Shown here: positions 26,293 to 34,583 of the stretch, piece after piece | Layout of the letters: each line of letters begins with the position of its first letter | Numbering within the stretch: the stretch's first letter is position 1 | NCBI RefSeq assembly: GCF_022095675.1 | Contig: NZ_JAHYSG010000001.1 | Location: forward strand, 248,001-312,000 | DNA length: 64,000 nucleotides | Reading direction: 5' to 3' | Origin: Dactylosporangium sp. AC04546 | Lineage (GTDB): Bacteria > Actinomycetota > Actinomycetes > Mycobacteriales > Micromonosporaceae | Notes under the pieces: model-generated | What the model was told of the DNA's origin: nothing | Seen by the model: the letters and a program-made list of their open reading frames with translations, nothing else | The model's database searches: none | Program-made: the position numbers and the translations under genes

Positions 26293-27723
26293 TCAGCGCT
26301 GCGTCGCCGCCGGCACCGACGTGGCGTCAGCGTCCTGCTGCGGGTCCGGTTGCTCGTCGACGACGGACGGGGGGATGAGCAGCGCCGCGAGGCCGGCGAC
26401 CAGCGACGCGCCGGCCATGAAGGCGAAGCCGAGCACGTAGCCCCGCTCCGTCGGATACCCCGACGGAAGCAGGTCCGCGGTCAGGATGGTCACGCCCAGC
26501 GCCGAACCGATCGCGCCGCCGACGATCCTGATGTTGGCGTTCATGCCGATCGCGGTGCCGGTCTGGTGCGCCGGAACGGCGTCCACGGTCGCGTTGGCCA
26601 GGTTGGCGAACACGACGCCGGTGCCCGCGCTGCACACGCAGCTGGCGACGACCACCTGCCACACCTCGGCGTGCAGGACGGTCACCATCGCCAGCGATAC
26701 CGCCGTGGCGAGCGAGCCGTAGACGAGCGTGAGGCGCACACCCAGCCAGGCGGCCAGCCGGGCGGCGGACAGACCGCACAGGAACCCGACGACCGACGAC
26801 GGCAGCATCAGCTGCCCGGCCGCCGTCACCGAAGCCCCGAAGCCGTACCCGTTGTCGCTCGGCGTCTGGGTGAACTGCGGCAGGAAGACGAACGAGCCGT
26901 ACATCGCGATCCCGATCGTGAGCGCGACCAGGTTCGCCGACCACACACCCCGTGTCGCCATCATCCGCAGGTCGATGAGCGGCGTCCGGACCTTCGACTC
27001 CGAGTACAGCCACGCGGCGGCCAGCGCCACGGACGACGTCAGCAGGCCGAGCACCCACGGCGACGACCAGCCGTCATGCGGCCCGCGGCTGACGCCGAGC
27101 AGCAGGGTGACCAGCCAGCCGGCCAGCAGGAGCGCCGGCGTGAGCGTGATGCGCGCGCCCGAGCGCACCGGCGACTCGGGGATCAGCCACAGCACGGCCA
27201 CCGCGCCGGCCACCGCCGCGATGGCCGGCAGGAGGAACAGCCAGCGGTACCCCAACCCGTCGAGGATCGGGCCGGCGACGACGATGCCGGCGGCGAAGCC
27301 GACCGACAACAGCGACGACGTGAGCGCGACGGCGCCGCGCAGCCGGTGCCGGGGCAGGTGGTCCCGCAGGATGGCGAAGGACAGCGGCACCGCGCCACCA
27401 CCGAGGCCCTGCACGGCCCGGGCCGCGATCAGCAGCCCGATCGAACCCGCCGCGGCCGCGGCCAGCGAGCCCACCGCGAGCAGCCCCAGAGAGATCGCGA
27501 GCACCCGGGTCTTGCCGAACGCGTCGCCGGCGCGTCCGCCGACCGGGGCGGCGACGGACGCGGTGAGCAGGAACGCGGTGAGCACCCAGGCGGCCGTGGA
27601 CTGGTCGGTGTCGAACCGCTGCTGGATCCGCGGCAGCGTGGGCACCGCCAGCGCCTGCAGCAGCGGCTGGGCGAGGACGCCGGAGCACAGCACGAACAGG
27701 ATGAGGCGATGCCGGGAAGGCAT
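26293..27723 (-). CDS. MFS transporter, DHA2 (EmrB/QacA) type
   Basis: A 476-residue protein with about 14 hydrophobic helices. WVLTAFLLTASVAAPVGGRAGDAFGKTR contains the motif A-type loop between helices 2 and 3, and ARAVQGLGGGAVPLSFAILRD is the motif B/C area. It would export a drug or metabolite with proton exchange. It is convergent with the sugar operon and lies 22 bp after the semialdehyde dehydrogenase gene, so it may share its transcript. A paralogue of similar layout is at 55563-56951. Confidence 0.88.
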   Translation of the reverse strand: MPSRHRLILFVLCSGVLAQPLLQALAVPTLPRIQQRFDTDQSTAAWVLTAFLLTASVAAPVGGRAGDAFGKTRVLAISLGLLAVGSLAAAAAGSIGLLIAARAVQGLGGGAVPLSFAILRDHLPRHRLRGAVALTSSLLSVGFAAGIVVAGPILDGLGYRWLFLLPAIAAVAGAVAVLWLIPESPVRSGARITLTPALLLAGWLVTLLLGVSRGPHDGWSSPWVLGLLTSSVALAAAWLYSESKVRTPLIDLRMMATRGVWSANLVALTIGIAMYGSFVFLPQFTQTPSDNGYGFGASVTAAGQLMLPSSVVGFLCGLSAARLAAWLGVRLTLVYGSLATAVSLAMVTVLHAEVWQVVVASCVCSAGTGVVFANLANATVDAVPAHQTGTAIGMNANIRIVGGAIGSALGVTILTADLLPSGYPTERGYVLGFAFMAGASLVAGLAALLIPPSVVDEQPDPQQDADATSVPAATQR

Positions 27724-27744
27724 GACGTGGACCGGTCGGGCGGT

Positions 27745-29250
27745 TCAGTCGTGGGTCGGGAACGCGAGGGCCAGGCCGCTCGACGGTGACGTCGCCGGGT
27801 CGACCCAGCGGCTCGTGACGACCTTGCCACGGGTGAAGAAGTGGACACCCTCGACGCCGTGCGCGTGGCTGTCGCCGAACAGCGACGACTTCCACCCGCC
27901 GAACGAGTAGTACGCCATCGGCACGGGGATCGGGACGTTGACGCCGATCATGCCGACCTGCACGTCCTGTTCGAAGTCCCGGGCGACCCCGCCGTCGCGG
28001 GTGAACAGCGCGACCCCGTTGCCGTAGGGGTTCGCGTTCACCAGGTCCACCGCGTCGCGGTAGGTACCGACCCGCACGACGCTGAGCACCGGCCCGAAGA
28101 TCTCCTCGGTGTAGACGGTCATGTCGGGCGTCACGTGGTCGAACAGCGTCGGACCGAGCCAGAAGCCGTCGGGCCGGTCGTCCACCACGATGTCGCGGCC
28201 GTCGACGACGAGCTTGGCGCCCGCCTGCACGCCGGCGTCGACGAAGGACGCGACCCGGTCCCGGTGCGCCGCGGTGACCAGCGGGCCCATGTCGCAGCCG
28301 AGCGTGCCGTCGCCGACGCGCAGCTTGGCCATCCGGCTGGTGATCCGGGCGATGACGTCGTCGGCGACCGGGCCCACGGCGACGAGGACGCTGATCGCCA
28401 TGCACCGTTCGCCGGCCGAGCCGAAGCCGGCGTTGACGGCGGCGTCGGCCACGACGTCCAGATCGGCGTCCGGCATGACGAGCATGTGGTTCTTCGCCCC
28501 GCCGAGGGCCTGGACCCGCTTGCCGTTCGCGGTCGCGCGCTCGTACACGTACTGCGCGATCGGGGTGGAGCCCACGAAGCTGACGGCCGCGACGTCGGGG
28601 GAGTCCAGCAACGCGTCGACGGCGACCTTGTCGCCCTGCAGCACGTTGAAGACGCCGTCGGGCAGCCCGGCCTCCTTCCAGAGCTCGGCCGTCCACAGCA
28701 GCGCCGACGGGTCCTTCTCGCTGGGCTTGACGACGACCGTGTTCCCGGCGCCGATCGCGATCGGGTAGAACCACATCGGCACCATGGCCGGGAAGTTGAA
28801 CGGGCTGATGATGCCGACGACGCCGAGCGGCTGGCGCTTCGAGTGCACGTTGATCCCGGTCGAGACGCTTTCGGAGAAGGCGCCCTTGAGCAGGTGCGGC
28901 ATGCCGCACGCGAACTCGACCACCTCCAGCCCCCGGGTCACCTCGCCGAGCGCGTCGTCGAGCGCCTTGCCGTGCTCGGCGGTGATGATGGCGGCCAGCT
29001 CCTCCTTGCGCGCGTTGAGCAGCTCCCGGAACCGGAACATGATCCGCACCCGGGTGCTCAGCGAGGCACGGCCCCAGGACCGCGCGGCCCGCGCCGCCGC
29101 GGCGATGACGTGCCGGGCGTCGGCCTCGTCGGCGAAGCAGACCGACGCGGTCACCTTGCCCGTGGCGGGGTTGGTCACCGCGCCGCGACGCGCGGACGTG
29201 CCCGGGTATCTCGCGTTGTCCACCCAGTGTTCGACGAGTGCCTCAGTCAT
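27745..29250 (-). CDS. mmsA: CoA-acylating methylmalonate-semialdehyde dehydrogenase
   Basis: A 501-residue aldehyde dehydrogenase-fold enzyme converting methylmalonate or malonate semialdehyde to propionyl- or acetyl-CoA with NAD. GIISPFNFPAMVPMWFYPIAIGAGNT, FVGSTPIAQYVYERA, ALGGAKNHMLVMPDADLD and AGERCMAISV (catalytic Cys near residue 282) are MmsA signatures. IPVPMAYYSFGGWKSSLFGD is also typical. The start at ATG 29250 (MTEALVEHW) is preferred over a GTG 42 bp upstream. It belongs to valine or inositol breakdown and may serve here as the exit of a catabolic pathway. Confidence 0.92.
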   Translation of the reverse strand: MTEALVEHWVDNARYPGTSARRGAVTNPATGKVTASVCFADEADARHVIAAAARAARSWGRASLSTRVRIMFRFRELLNARKEELAAIITAEHGKALDDALGEVTRGLEVVEFACGMPHLLKGAFSESVSTGINVHSKRQPLGVVGIISPFNFPAMVPMWFYPIAIGAGNTVVVKPSEKDPSALLWTAELWKEAGLPDGVFNVLQGDKVAVDALLDSPDVAAVSFVGSTPIAQYVYERATANGKRVQALGGAKNHMLVMPDADLDVVADAAVNAGFGSAGERCMAISVLVAVGPVADDVIARITSRMAKLRVGDGTLGCDMGPLVTAAHRDRVASFVDAGVQAGAKLVVDGRDIVVDDRPDGFWLGPTLFDHVTPDMTVYTEEIFGPVLSVVRVGTYRDAVDLVNANPYGNGVALFTRDGGVARDFEQDVQVGMIGVNVPIPVPMAYYSFGGWKSSLFGDSHAHGVEGVHFFTRGKVVTSRWVDPATSPSSGLALAFPTHD

Positions 29251-29343
29251 GCGCTCATCGTCTGGTACCCCTGACGCGCCGACAATGGACACAGTGTCAG
29301 TCAGGGCGCGGAGATCGCCGACAGCTTGTCAATCGCGACGCGG

Positions 29344-30570
29344 TCAGGTGAAGAACGTCAGGTACAGCAGGGCCAGGTTGAGCGACACGACGCACCCGGC
29401 GACGGCCGTCGCGGCGATCGTGGTCAGCGGGTGGTTGACGTGCTCGCCCATGACGCCCCGCCGCGCGGTGAGCACGACCAGGGGGACGAGCGCGAACGGG
29501 ATGCCCATCGAGAGCACGACCTGCGAGATGACGAGGGCGGCGCTGGGCTCGGCGCCGATCGCCAGGATCACGACCGCCGGGATGACGGTGAGGACGCGCC
29601 GCAGCAGCAGCGGGATCTGCCGGTGCAGCAGCCCGCGCATGACCTCGGCACCGGCGGCGCTGCCGACCGCGGTGGAGGCGAGCCCGGATCCGAGCAGTGC
29701 CACCGCGAAGAGCATGGCGACGCCGGTGCCGACCTCGGACGAGATCAGGGCGTGGACGCCCTGCAGGGTGTCCGTGCCGGGCAGCCCGTTCAGGCTCGAC
29801 GCGGCGAGCAGCAGCAGCGACAGGTTGAGCACGCCGGCGACGAGCAGCGCCGAGCCCACGTCGAGCTTGGTCGCGGCCAGCAGCCGGGACACCGAAAGCC
29901 CCTCGCCGCGGTGGTCGAGCCGGGACGTGGTCAGGCTGGAGTGCAGGTAGATGACGTGCGGCATGACGGTCGCCCCGATGATGCCGGAGGCGAGCAGCAC
30001 GCTCTCGCTGCCGGCGAACGACGGCACGAGGCCGCCCGCGAACGCCGACCCGGACGGTGGGTCCACCACCAGCCCGGCCACGAACCCGACGAGGATCAGC
30101 GCGAGGAAGCCGATGATCACGCGTTCGAGCGCGAACTGCCCGCGCCGGTCGCCCACCCTCAGGATGAGCAGCGACACCGCGGACGTGCACACCGCGCCGA
30201 CGACGAGCGGGACGTCGAAGAGGATCGCCAGCGCGATGGCGCCGCCGACCACCTCAGCCAGGTCGGTGGCGACGGCGATCGCCTCGGCCTGCAGCCAGTA
30301 GGCGATGCGGGCCGGCGCGGGCAGGCGGGTGCCGAGCTGGCCGGCGAGCGAGCGGCGGGTGACGATGCCGAGCTTGGCCGACAGGTACTGCACCAGCACG
30401 GCCATGACGTTGGCGAGCACGACCACCCAGACCAGGGTGTAGCCGTACGTCGCGCCGGCGGTGACGTTGGTGGCGACGTTGCCCGGGTCGACGTAGGCGA
30501 CCGCGGCGATGAATGCGGGGCCGAGCAGGACCAGCCCCCGGCGTGGACGGACTCTCAGCACTTGGCACAC
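29344..30570 (-). CDS. Nramp-family divalent metal (Mn2+/Fe2+) transporter
   Basis: A 408-residue membrane protein with about 11 helices. VAYVDPGNVATN contains the DPGN metal-binding motif of helix 1, and ASGIIGATVMPHVIYLHS contains the helix-6 MPH motif. It imports manganese or iron with protons. GTG 30570 follows GTGGAGC at short spacing; a second in-frame GTG lies at 30561. An 8-4-8 palindrome is 30 bp upstream, shared with the promoter at 42135. Confidence 0.9.
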   Translation of the reverse strand: MCQVLRVRPRRGLVLLGPAFIAAVAYVDPGNVATNVTAGATYGYTLVWVVVLANVMAVLVQYLSAKLGIVTRRSLAGQLGTRLPAPARIAYWLQAEAIAVATDLAEVVGGAIALAILFDVPLVVGAVCTSAVSLLILRVGDRRGQFALERVIIGFLALILVGFVAGLVVDPPSGSAFAGGLVPSFAGSESVLLASGIIGATVMPHVIYLHSSLTTSRLDHRGEGLSVSRLLAATKLDVGSALLVAGVLNLSLLLLAASSLNGLPGTDTLQGVHALISSEVGTGVAMLFAVALLGSGLASTAVGSAAGAEVMRGLLHRQIPLLLRRVLTVIPAVVILAIGAEPSAALVISQVVLSMGIPFALVPLVVLTARRGVMGEHVNHPLTTIAATAVAGCVVSLNLALLYLTFFT

Positions 30571-30599
30571 GCTCCACTCGCGACGGGGGTCCGCGTGTT

Positions 30600-30619
30600 C
30601 GGACCAACAATTTGCTCCG
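30600..30619. promoter_or_regulatory. palindromic operator CGGAGCAA-type, copy 1
   Basis: CGGACCAA-N4-TTGCTCCG is an 8-4-8 palindrome with one mismatch, between the divergent Nramp and hypothetical genes. A site matching 15 of 18 core positions lies at 42135-42154 before the amidohydrolase gene. The regulator is unknown. Confidence 0.55.
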
Positions 30620-30670
30620 ATCGTGGGCAGGAGTCTAGGGCTGGCCGCCCGCCGATGCTAGCGTCGTGGT

Positions 30671-31150
30671 ATGCGGACAGCCGTTGTGCGCGTGGTCTTC
30701 GACCGCGACGGGACCATTCCGGCCACCGCCTACGAGGCGGGCCTGCGCCGGCTGCGCGAGCTCGGGCTCGAGGTCGTGGCCTCGCCGGCGGAGCGGTTGC
30801 CGGCCCGCAATCGGGAGGTCGAGCTGATCGTCGCCGGTCTCGACCCGGCCGACGTGGACAATCACGTGGACAAGCACGTGGCCCTGTGCGCCGACGCGTT
30901 CGGCGCCCCGGCCACGGCCGGTGTGGTCACCTACGTCAGCCGGGGCACCGACGACGACGCGCGCGGGGTGCTCGCCGCGTTCGGGGTCGACGGCACGGTG
31001 CGGCGGCTGGTGGACGGCGACGAGGAGCTCGTCACGGTGACGCTGGTGCCGGGCGACCTGCGGCGGGTGCCGGAGAGCCGGCTGCACACCGCGCTCGAGG
31101 CGGCCCTCAACTGCGAGGTGCGCATCGTCGCGGGCGGGTCACCCCGCTGA
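30671..31150 (+). CDS. hypothetical protein, probably leaderless
   Basis: A 159-residue soluble protein starting MRTAVVRVVFDRDG. I do not recognise a family. The -10-like TAGCGT (30659-30664) ends 6 nt before the ATG and there is no ribosome site, so translation from a leaderless transcript is likely. The sequence alternates short strands and helices (TAVVRVVF, GLRRLRELGLEVV, VELIVAGLD) and could be a ferredoxin-like fold. It overlaps the convergent tandem TetR gene by 12 bp. It is divergent from the Nramp gene across a palindromic site. Confidence 0.65.
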   Translation: MRTAVVRVVFDRDGTIPATAYEAGLRRLRELGLEVVASPAERLPARNREVELIVAGLDPADVDNHVDKHVALCADAFGAPATAGVVTYVSRGTDDDARGVLAAFGVDGTVRRLVDGDEELVTVTLVPGDLRRVPESRLHTALEAALNCEVRIVAGGSPR

Positions 31151-32422
31151 CAGCACCCCCCGCAGGAGGATCCAGCGCAGGGCGGCATGCGCCCGCGCTT
31201 CGCTGGTGCGCGCGTGCTCGTGGAAGGGCAGCCACAGCAGGGACCGGAAGTGCAGCGACAGTTCGGTGGGGTCGGTGATCCGGCGGATGTGTCCGGTGGT
31301 GAAGCCGCGCTGCATGACCCGCTCCAGCCGGGCGAGCCGCCGCTGGGTCGCGACGTAATACTCGTGCAGGGGGCTGGTCGTCGCCTCGCGCTGCGCCCAG
31401 CCGTAGAGCACGATGCGTGCCTCTTCGTGGTAGCGCCGGCTCATGTGGACGAAGACGCGGGCCAGGCCGTCGAGGGTCTCGGGCGGGGTCGAGCCCGCGG
31501 ACATGACCGCCTGGAACGCCTGCTCGAAGTGGGCACCGTGGTCGTCGATGATCTCCCGCAGCAGTGCTTCTTTCGACTCGACCCGGCGGTACAGGGTGCC
31601 CATGCGCACGTCGGCGGCATTCGCGATGTCACGGATCGTGGTCGCCTCGTAGCCCCGTCGTGCGAACTCGGCCCGGGCCGCCGCGACGATCTCCGCCCGG
31701 TCGCCCTGTGTGGCCGGCCGCTCCGGGCTGCGCCAGCCGGCGATGGTGTCGGTCGCGGCCGCCAGCGCTGCCGAGTTGTCGAGGTCGTCGTCTGTGGGGC
31801 AGTCGGGGGCGAGGCCGTGCAGCACGATGTCGCACAGGTGGCTGCCGAGCGCTCGGGGTGGCACGGCGCCGGGGTAGTAGACCGGTGCGTGGAAGGCGAG
31901 CCGCCGCAGTGCGAACCGGACGATCGCGAGGTCGACGGGCGGGGCCGGCCGGATCGTCGCCAGCGCTCCCACCGTGTTGCGCCAGGCGCGGTCGAGGGTG
32001 GGTGTCTGGGCCTGCATGGCCTCGGCGAAGCGTGCGGTCGCCACGCTGGGGGGTGCTTCGTGGGCGCGGAGCCGGATGGCGGCGGCGTGCCGGAAGCTGA
32101 GCTCGGTGAGCTCGGTCGTCAGTTGCCGGACGGCGGCTTCCGGGTCGGTGGCGGTGAGGTCGGTCCGGCGGTTTGCGGCGGTGCCGCATTCGTCGAGGGC
32201 TTGGTTCAGCTCTTGGAGGAGTTCGACGGCTATGTCCTCTTTTGACCGGAAGTGGTGGTAGAGGCTGCCGGGCAGGACGCCGACGGCCTCGGCGATGTCG
32301 TTCATCGTCGTGGCGGAGTAGCCCGCGACCTCGAACAGCCGCGCCGCGGTCTGTCGAACAGCCTCGGTGCGGGTGCTGTTCGCGCTCGCGGCGTCGGAAG
32401 CTCTCGGGAGGGAAGCCGTCAT
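31139..32422 (-). CDS. tandem TetR-type regulator with two DNA-binding domains
   Basis: A 427-residue protein made of two TetR units in one chain. The first helix-turn-helix lies at about residues 18-62 (TTMNDIAEAVGVLPGSLYHHFRSKEDI) and the second at about residues 225-270 (TTIRDIANAADVRMGTLYRRVESKEAL). Each is followed by its own helical ligand domain. It would bind DNA as a monomer mimicking the normal TetR dimer, or as a dimer with four heads. I chose ATG 32422; the frame stays open upstream without homology. A palindrome overlaps this start codon, suggesting autorepression. Target genes are unknown; PucR and the peptide importer are on the other side. Confidence 0.85.
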   Translation of the reverse strand: MTASLPRASDAASANSTRTEAVRQTAARLFEVAGYSATTMNDIAEAVGVLPGSLYHHFRSKEDIAVELLQELNQALDECGTAANRRTDLTATDPEAAVRQLTTELTELSFRHAAAIRLRAHEAPPSVATARFAEAMQAQTPTLDRAWRNTVGALATIRPAPPVDLAIVRFALRRLAFHAPVYYPGAVPPRALGSHLCDIVLHGLAPDCPTDDDLDNSAALAAATDTIAGWRSPERPATQGDRAEIVAAARAEFARRGYEATTIRDIANAADVRMGTLYRRVESKEALLREIIDDHGAHFEQAFQAVMSAGSTPPETLDGLARVFVHMSRRYHEEARIVLYGWAQREATTSPLHEYYVATQRRLARLERVMQRGFTTGHIRRITDPTELSLHFRSLLWLPFHEHARTSEARAHAALRWILLRGVLSAG

Positions 32423-32436
32423 AACACCAGTATGAC
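32418..32436. promoter_or_regulatory. palindromic operator overlapping the tandem TetR start codon
   Basis: GTCATA-N7-TATGAC is a perfect 6-7-6 inverted repeat. It covers the ATG (CAT at 32420-32422 on the plus strand). Binding would block the gene's own expression. Its half-site resembles that of the palindrome at 48053. Confidence 0.55.
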
Positions 32437-32601
32437 GGCCGGGGGCCCGCCGCAAGTGCCGCGCGCGCGGGTCAAATATTCGTTCCGCTGCCCTCCCCGG
32501 CGGGCGGGTGACGTGGAATACTTCCCGGTTACGTGATTCACACGAATGGAACGCCGGTACAGCCCGGACCCGCCGTCGGTGGGCGACAGGGAGGAACCAG
32601 G

Positions 32602-34317
32602 GTGTCCGAAGTAGTCCATCTGACCGCCGACCGAGCAACCCCGCACCTGCACGTCGCGCGCGCCGGGAGCACGGAGCCGGCGGGCCTGAGCGCCTTCACG
32701 ATCGCGGACTTCCTGGCGATGCCCAGCACCGTGCAGGGCTCGCCGGTCGTGGTCGCCGGCCAGCAGCACCTCGGCCGCCGCATCCGCTGGCTGCACGTCA
32801 TCGAGCTCGCCGACAGCAGGGGTCTGCTCCAAGGCGGGGAGCTAATACTTGCTACGGGCATCGCCCTCGCCCAGTCGCCGGCGGAGATCGGCCGCTACGT
32901 CGACGCGCTCGCCGACCAGGGCGTCGCCGGCCTGGTGATCGAGCTCGGACGCCGGTTCGCCGCCGTGCCGTCCGCGATGGTCCGCGCCTGCAACCGCCGG
33001 GACCTGCCGCTCATCGCGCTGCGGCGCGAGGTGTCGTTCGTCAAGATGACCGAGGCCGCGCACTCGGTCATCCTGATCGGGCAGCGCCGCCTGCTGCAGG
33101 TCACCGCCGCCGCCCACGAGCGGTTCACCCTGCTCAGCTCCGCCGACGCCTCGGTGGAGCAGCTCGCCGCCGCGGCCGGCGAGCTCGGCGAGGGCGAGGT
33201 CGTCTACGCCAACCTCATGCACCAGGTCCTGGCGATGCACGCCCCGGACGGCGCCGCCGAGGTCCTGCTGAATCGCTGGAGCCGCAAGGCGTTCACGCTG
33301 AACCAGGTGTTCGGCACCCAGGTCGACGACGCGGACCAGTGCGTGGTCACCCCGGTCGAGGTCCGGGGCCAGCAGCGCGGACGGCTCGTGCTGTTCACCG
33401 ACCGGCCGCCCGACCGCGGCCAGGTCATGGTCGCCGAGCGTGCGGCGGCGGCGATCGGGATGCGGCTGCTGCTGGAGGACGACGACGTCGTGGTCGCCGG
33501 CACGCAGCGCACGATGCTCGAAGCGATCATGTCGGGCCGGGGTGGCAGCGTCGAGGCGATGCACGCGAGAGCCGCCGTGCTCGGCCATCCGACCCGACAT
33601 CGGCAGTACCTGCCGATCGTGCTGCTGACCGACCAGCGCGGCGCTCAGCGCGACGTGGGCCGGATCGTGGCCGCCGCGCTCGACGGCGCGCAGCTCGACG
33701 GGCTCACGGCACAGCTCGCGCCGGATCGCTGGGGCGTGCTGCTCCTGCTCAAGACGGACAAGTTCGACCCGCCGGCACAGGCGTTCGCGGCGCGGGTGCA
33801 CGAGCTCTGGCAGGAGACCGGGGCCGACCGGCCCGTGGTGGCGCGCGGCGGCCTGGTGTCCGAGCTCGCCGACGTCCGGCACTCGTTGGCCGAGGCGACC
33901 GATGTCGCGCTGGCCTCACGTGCGGCCGGGCCGCCGGGCGAGCGCCGCGTCATCTACTGCGTCGACGACGTCCACCTGCGCGGACTGCTCTACATCCTGC
34001 GCAAGGATCCCCGGCTCCAGTCGTTCGCCGAACGCACCCTGGGCCCGCTCTTCCTCCGCGACGCGGTGGACGGTGGCGACCGGGTCCGCACCCTCGGTGC
34101 CTACCTGCGGTTCCAGCGCAACAAGTCGCTGACCGCGCAGGCCCTGGGCGTCTCCCGGCCGACGCTCTACGACCGGCTCGCCCGCATCCAGCGGCTGCTG
34201 AGCGTCGACCTGGACGATCCGGAGCGCAGCACGTCGCTCTATGCCGCCATCATGGTCGTCGAGGCCACGGCGGCCGACCCGGACTCCGCGCCGGGTCACC
34301 CGCACACCTGGCGTTGA
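32602..34317 (+). CDS. PucR-family transcriptional regulator
   Basis: A 571-residue regulator. The N-terminal PucR domain (TIADFLAMPSTVQGSPVVVAG, GLLQGGELILATG) covers about residues 30-160. A central GGDEF-like segment follows and a C-terminal helix-turn-helix of the PucR type reads LRFQRNKSLTAQALGVSRPTLYDRLARI near residues 500-530. GTG 32602 follows GGGAGGAACC; the upstream in-frame start at 32533 lacks a ribosome site. PucR regulators usually activate nitrogen or aromatic catabolism. It sits just before the peptide-type importer and may control it. Confidence 0.87.
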   Translation: MSEVVHLTADRATPHLHVARAGSTEPAGLSAFTIADFLAMPSTVQGSPVVVAGQQHLGRRIRWLHVIELADSRGLLQGGELILATGIALAQSPAEIGRYVDALADQGVAGLVIELGRRFAAVPSAMVRACNRRDLPLIALRREVSFVKMTEAAHSVILIGQRRLLQVTAAAHERFTLLSSADASVEQLAAAAGELGEGEVVYANLMHQVLAMHAPDGAAEVLLNRWSRKAFTLNQVFGTQVDDADQCVVTPVEVRGQQRGRLVLFTDRPPDRGQVMVAERAAAAIGMRLLLEDDDVVVAGTQRTMLEAIMSGRGGSVEAMHARAAVLGHPTRHRQYLPIVLLTDQRGAQRDVGRIVAAALDGAQLDGLTAQLAPDRWGVLLLLKTDKFDPPAQAFAARVHELWQETGADRPVVARGGLVSELADVRHSLAEATDVALASRAAGPPGERRVIYCVDDVHLRGLLYILRKDPRLQSFAERTLGPLFLRDAVDGGDRVRTLGAYLRFQRNKSLTAQALGVSRPTLYDRLARIQRLLSVDLDDPERSTSLYAAIMVVEATAADPDSAPGHPHTWR

Positions 34318-34327
34318 CAGTCTGTCA
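34315..34327. promoter_or_regulatory. perfect palindrome at the PucR stop codon
   Basis: TGACAG-T-CTGTCA, a perfect 6-1-6 palindrome overlapping the PucR stop codon. It starts the 266-bp gap before the importer operon. A TTGACA (34347-34352) follows but no good -10 box does. It may be an operator for the importer. Confidence 0.35.
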
Positions 34328-34583
34328 GAAACGCGCCCGGCCCACCTTGACACCGTGGGCCTACCCAGCCGGACCCGTCTTGCCGATGCTGATCGTCAAC
34401 CGCCTGTGGCACCGGTCACACGCGGCGCCGATGAGCCAGTAGACGCACGATTCGCCGAGCCGACCAAAGGTTAGCTCCGCTGAGTATCCGCCCGTGGTTA
34501 CCAGGTAGTCAGGACGAGCCGGCCGCACCCCAGGCCGCACTGGCGACCACGTCGCTGTCGCGAGAAGACAGGAGCAAGCGAGG

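Noticed and set aside
32423..32638. 72-residue N-terminal extension of the tandem TetR frame
   Set aside because: It has no homology-like features and overlaps the PucR promoter area; ATG 32422 starts just before the first TetR domain.
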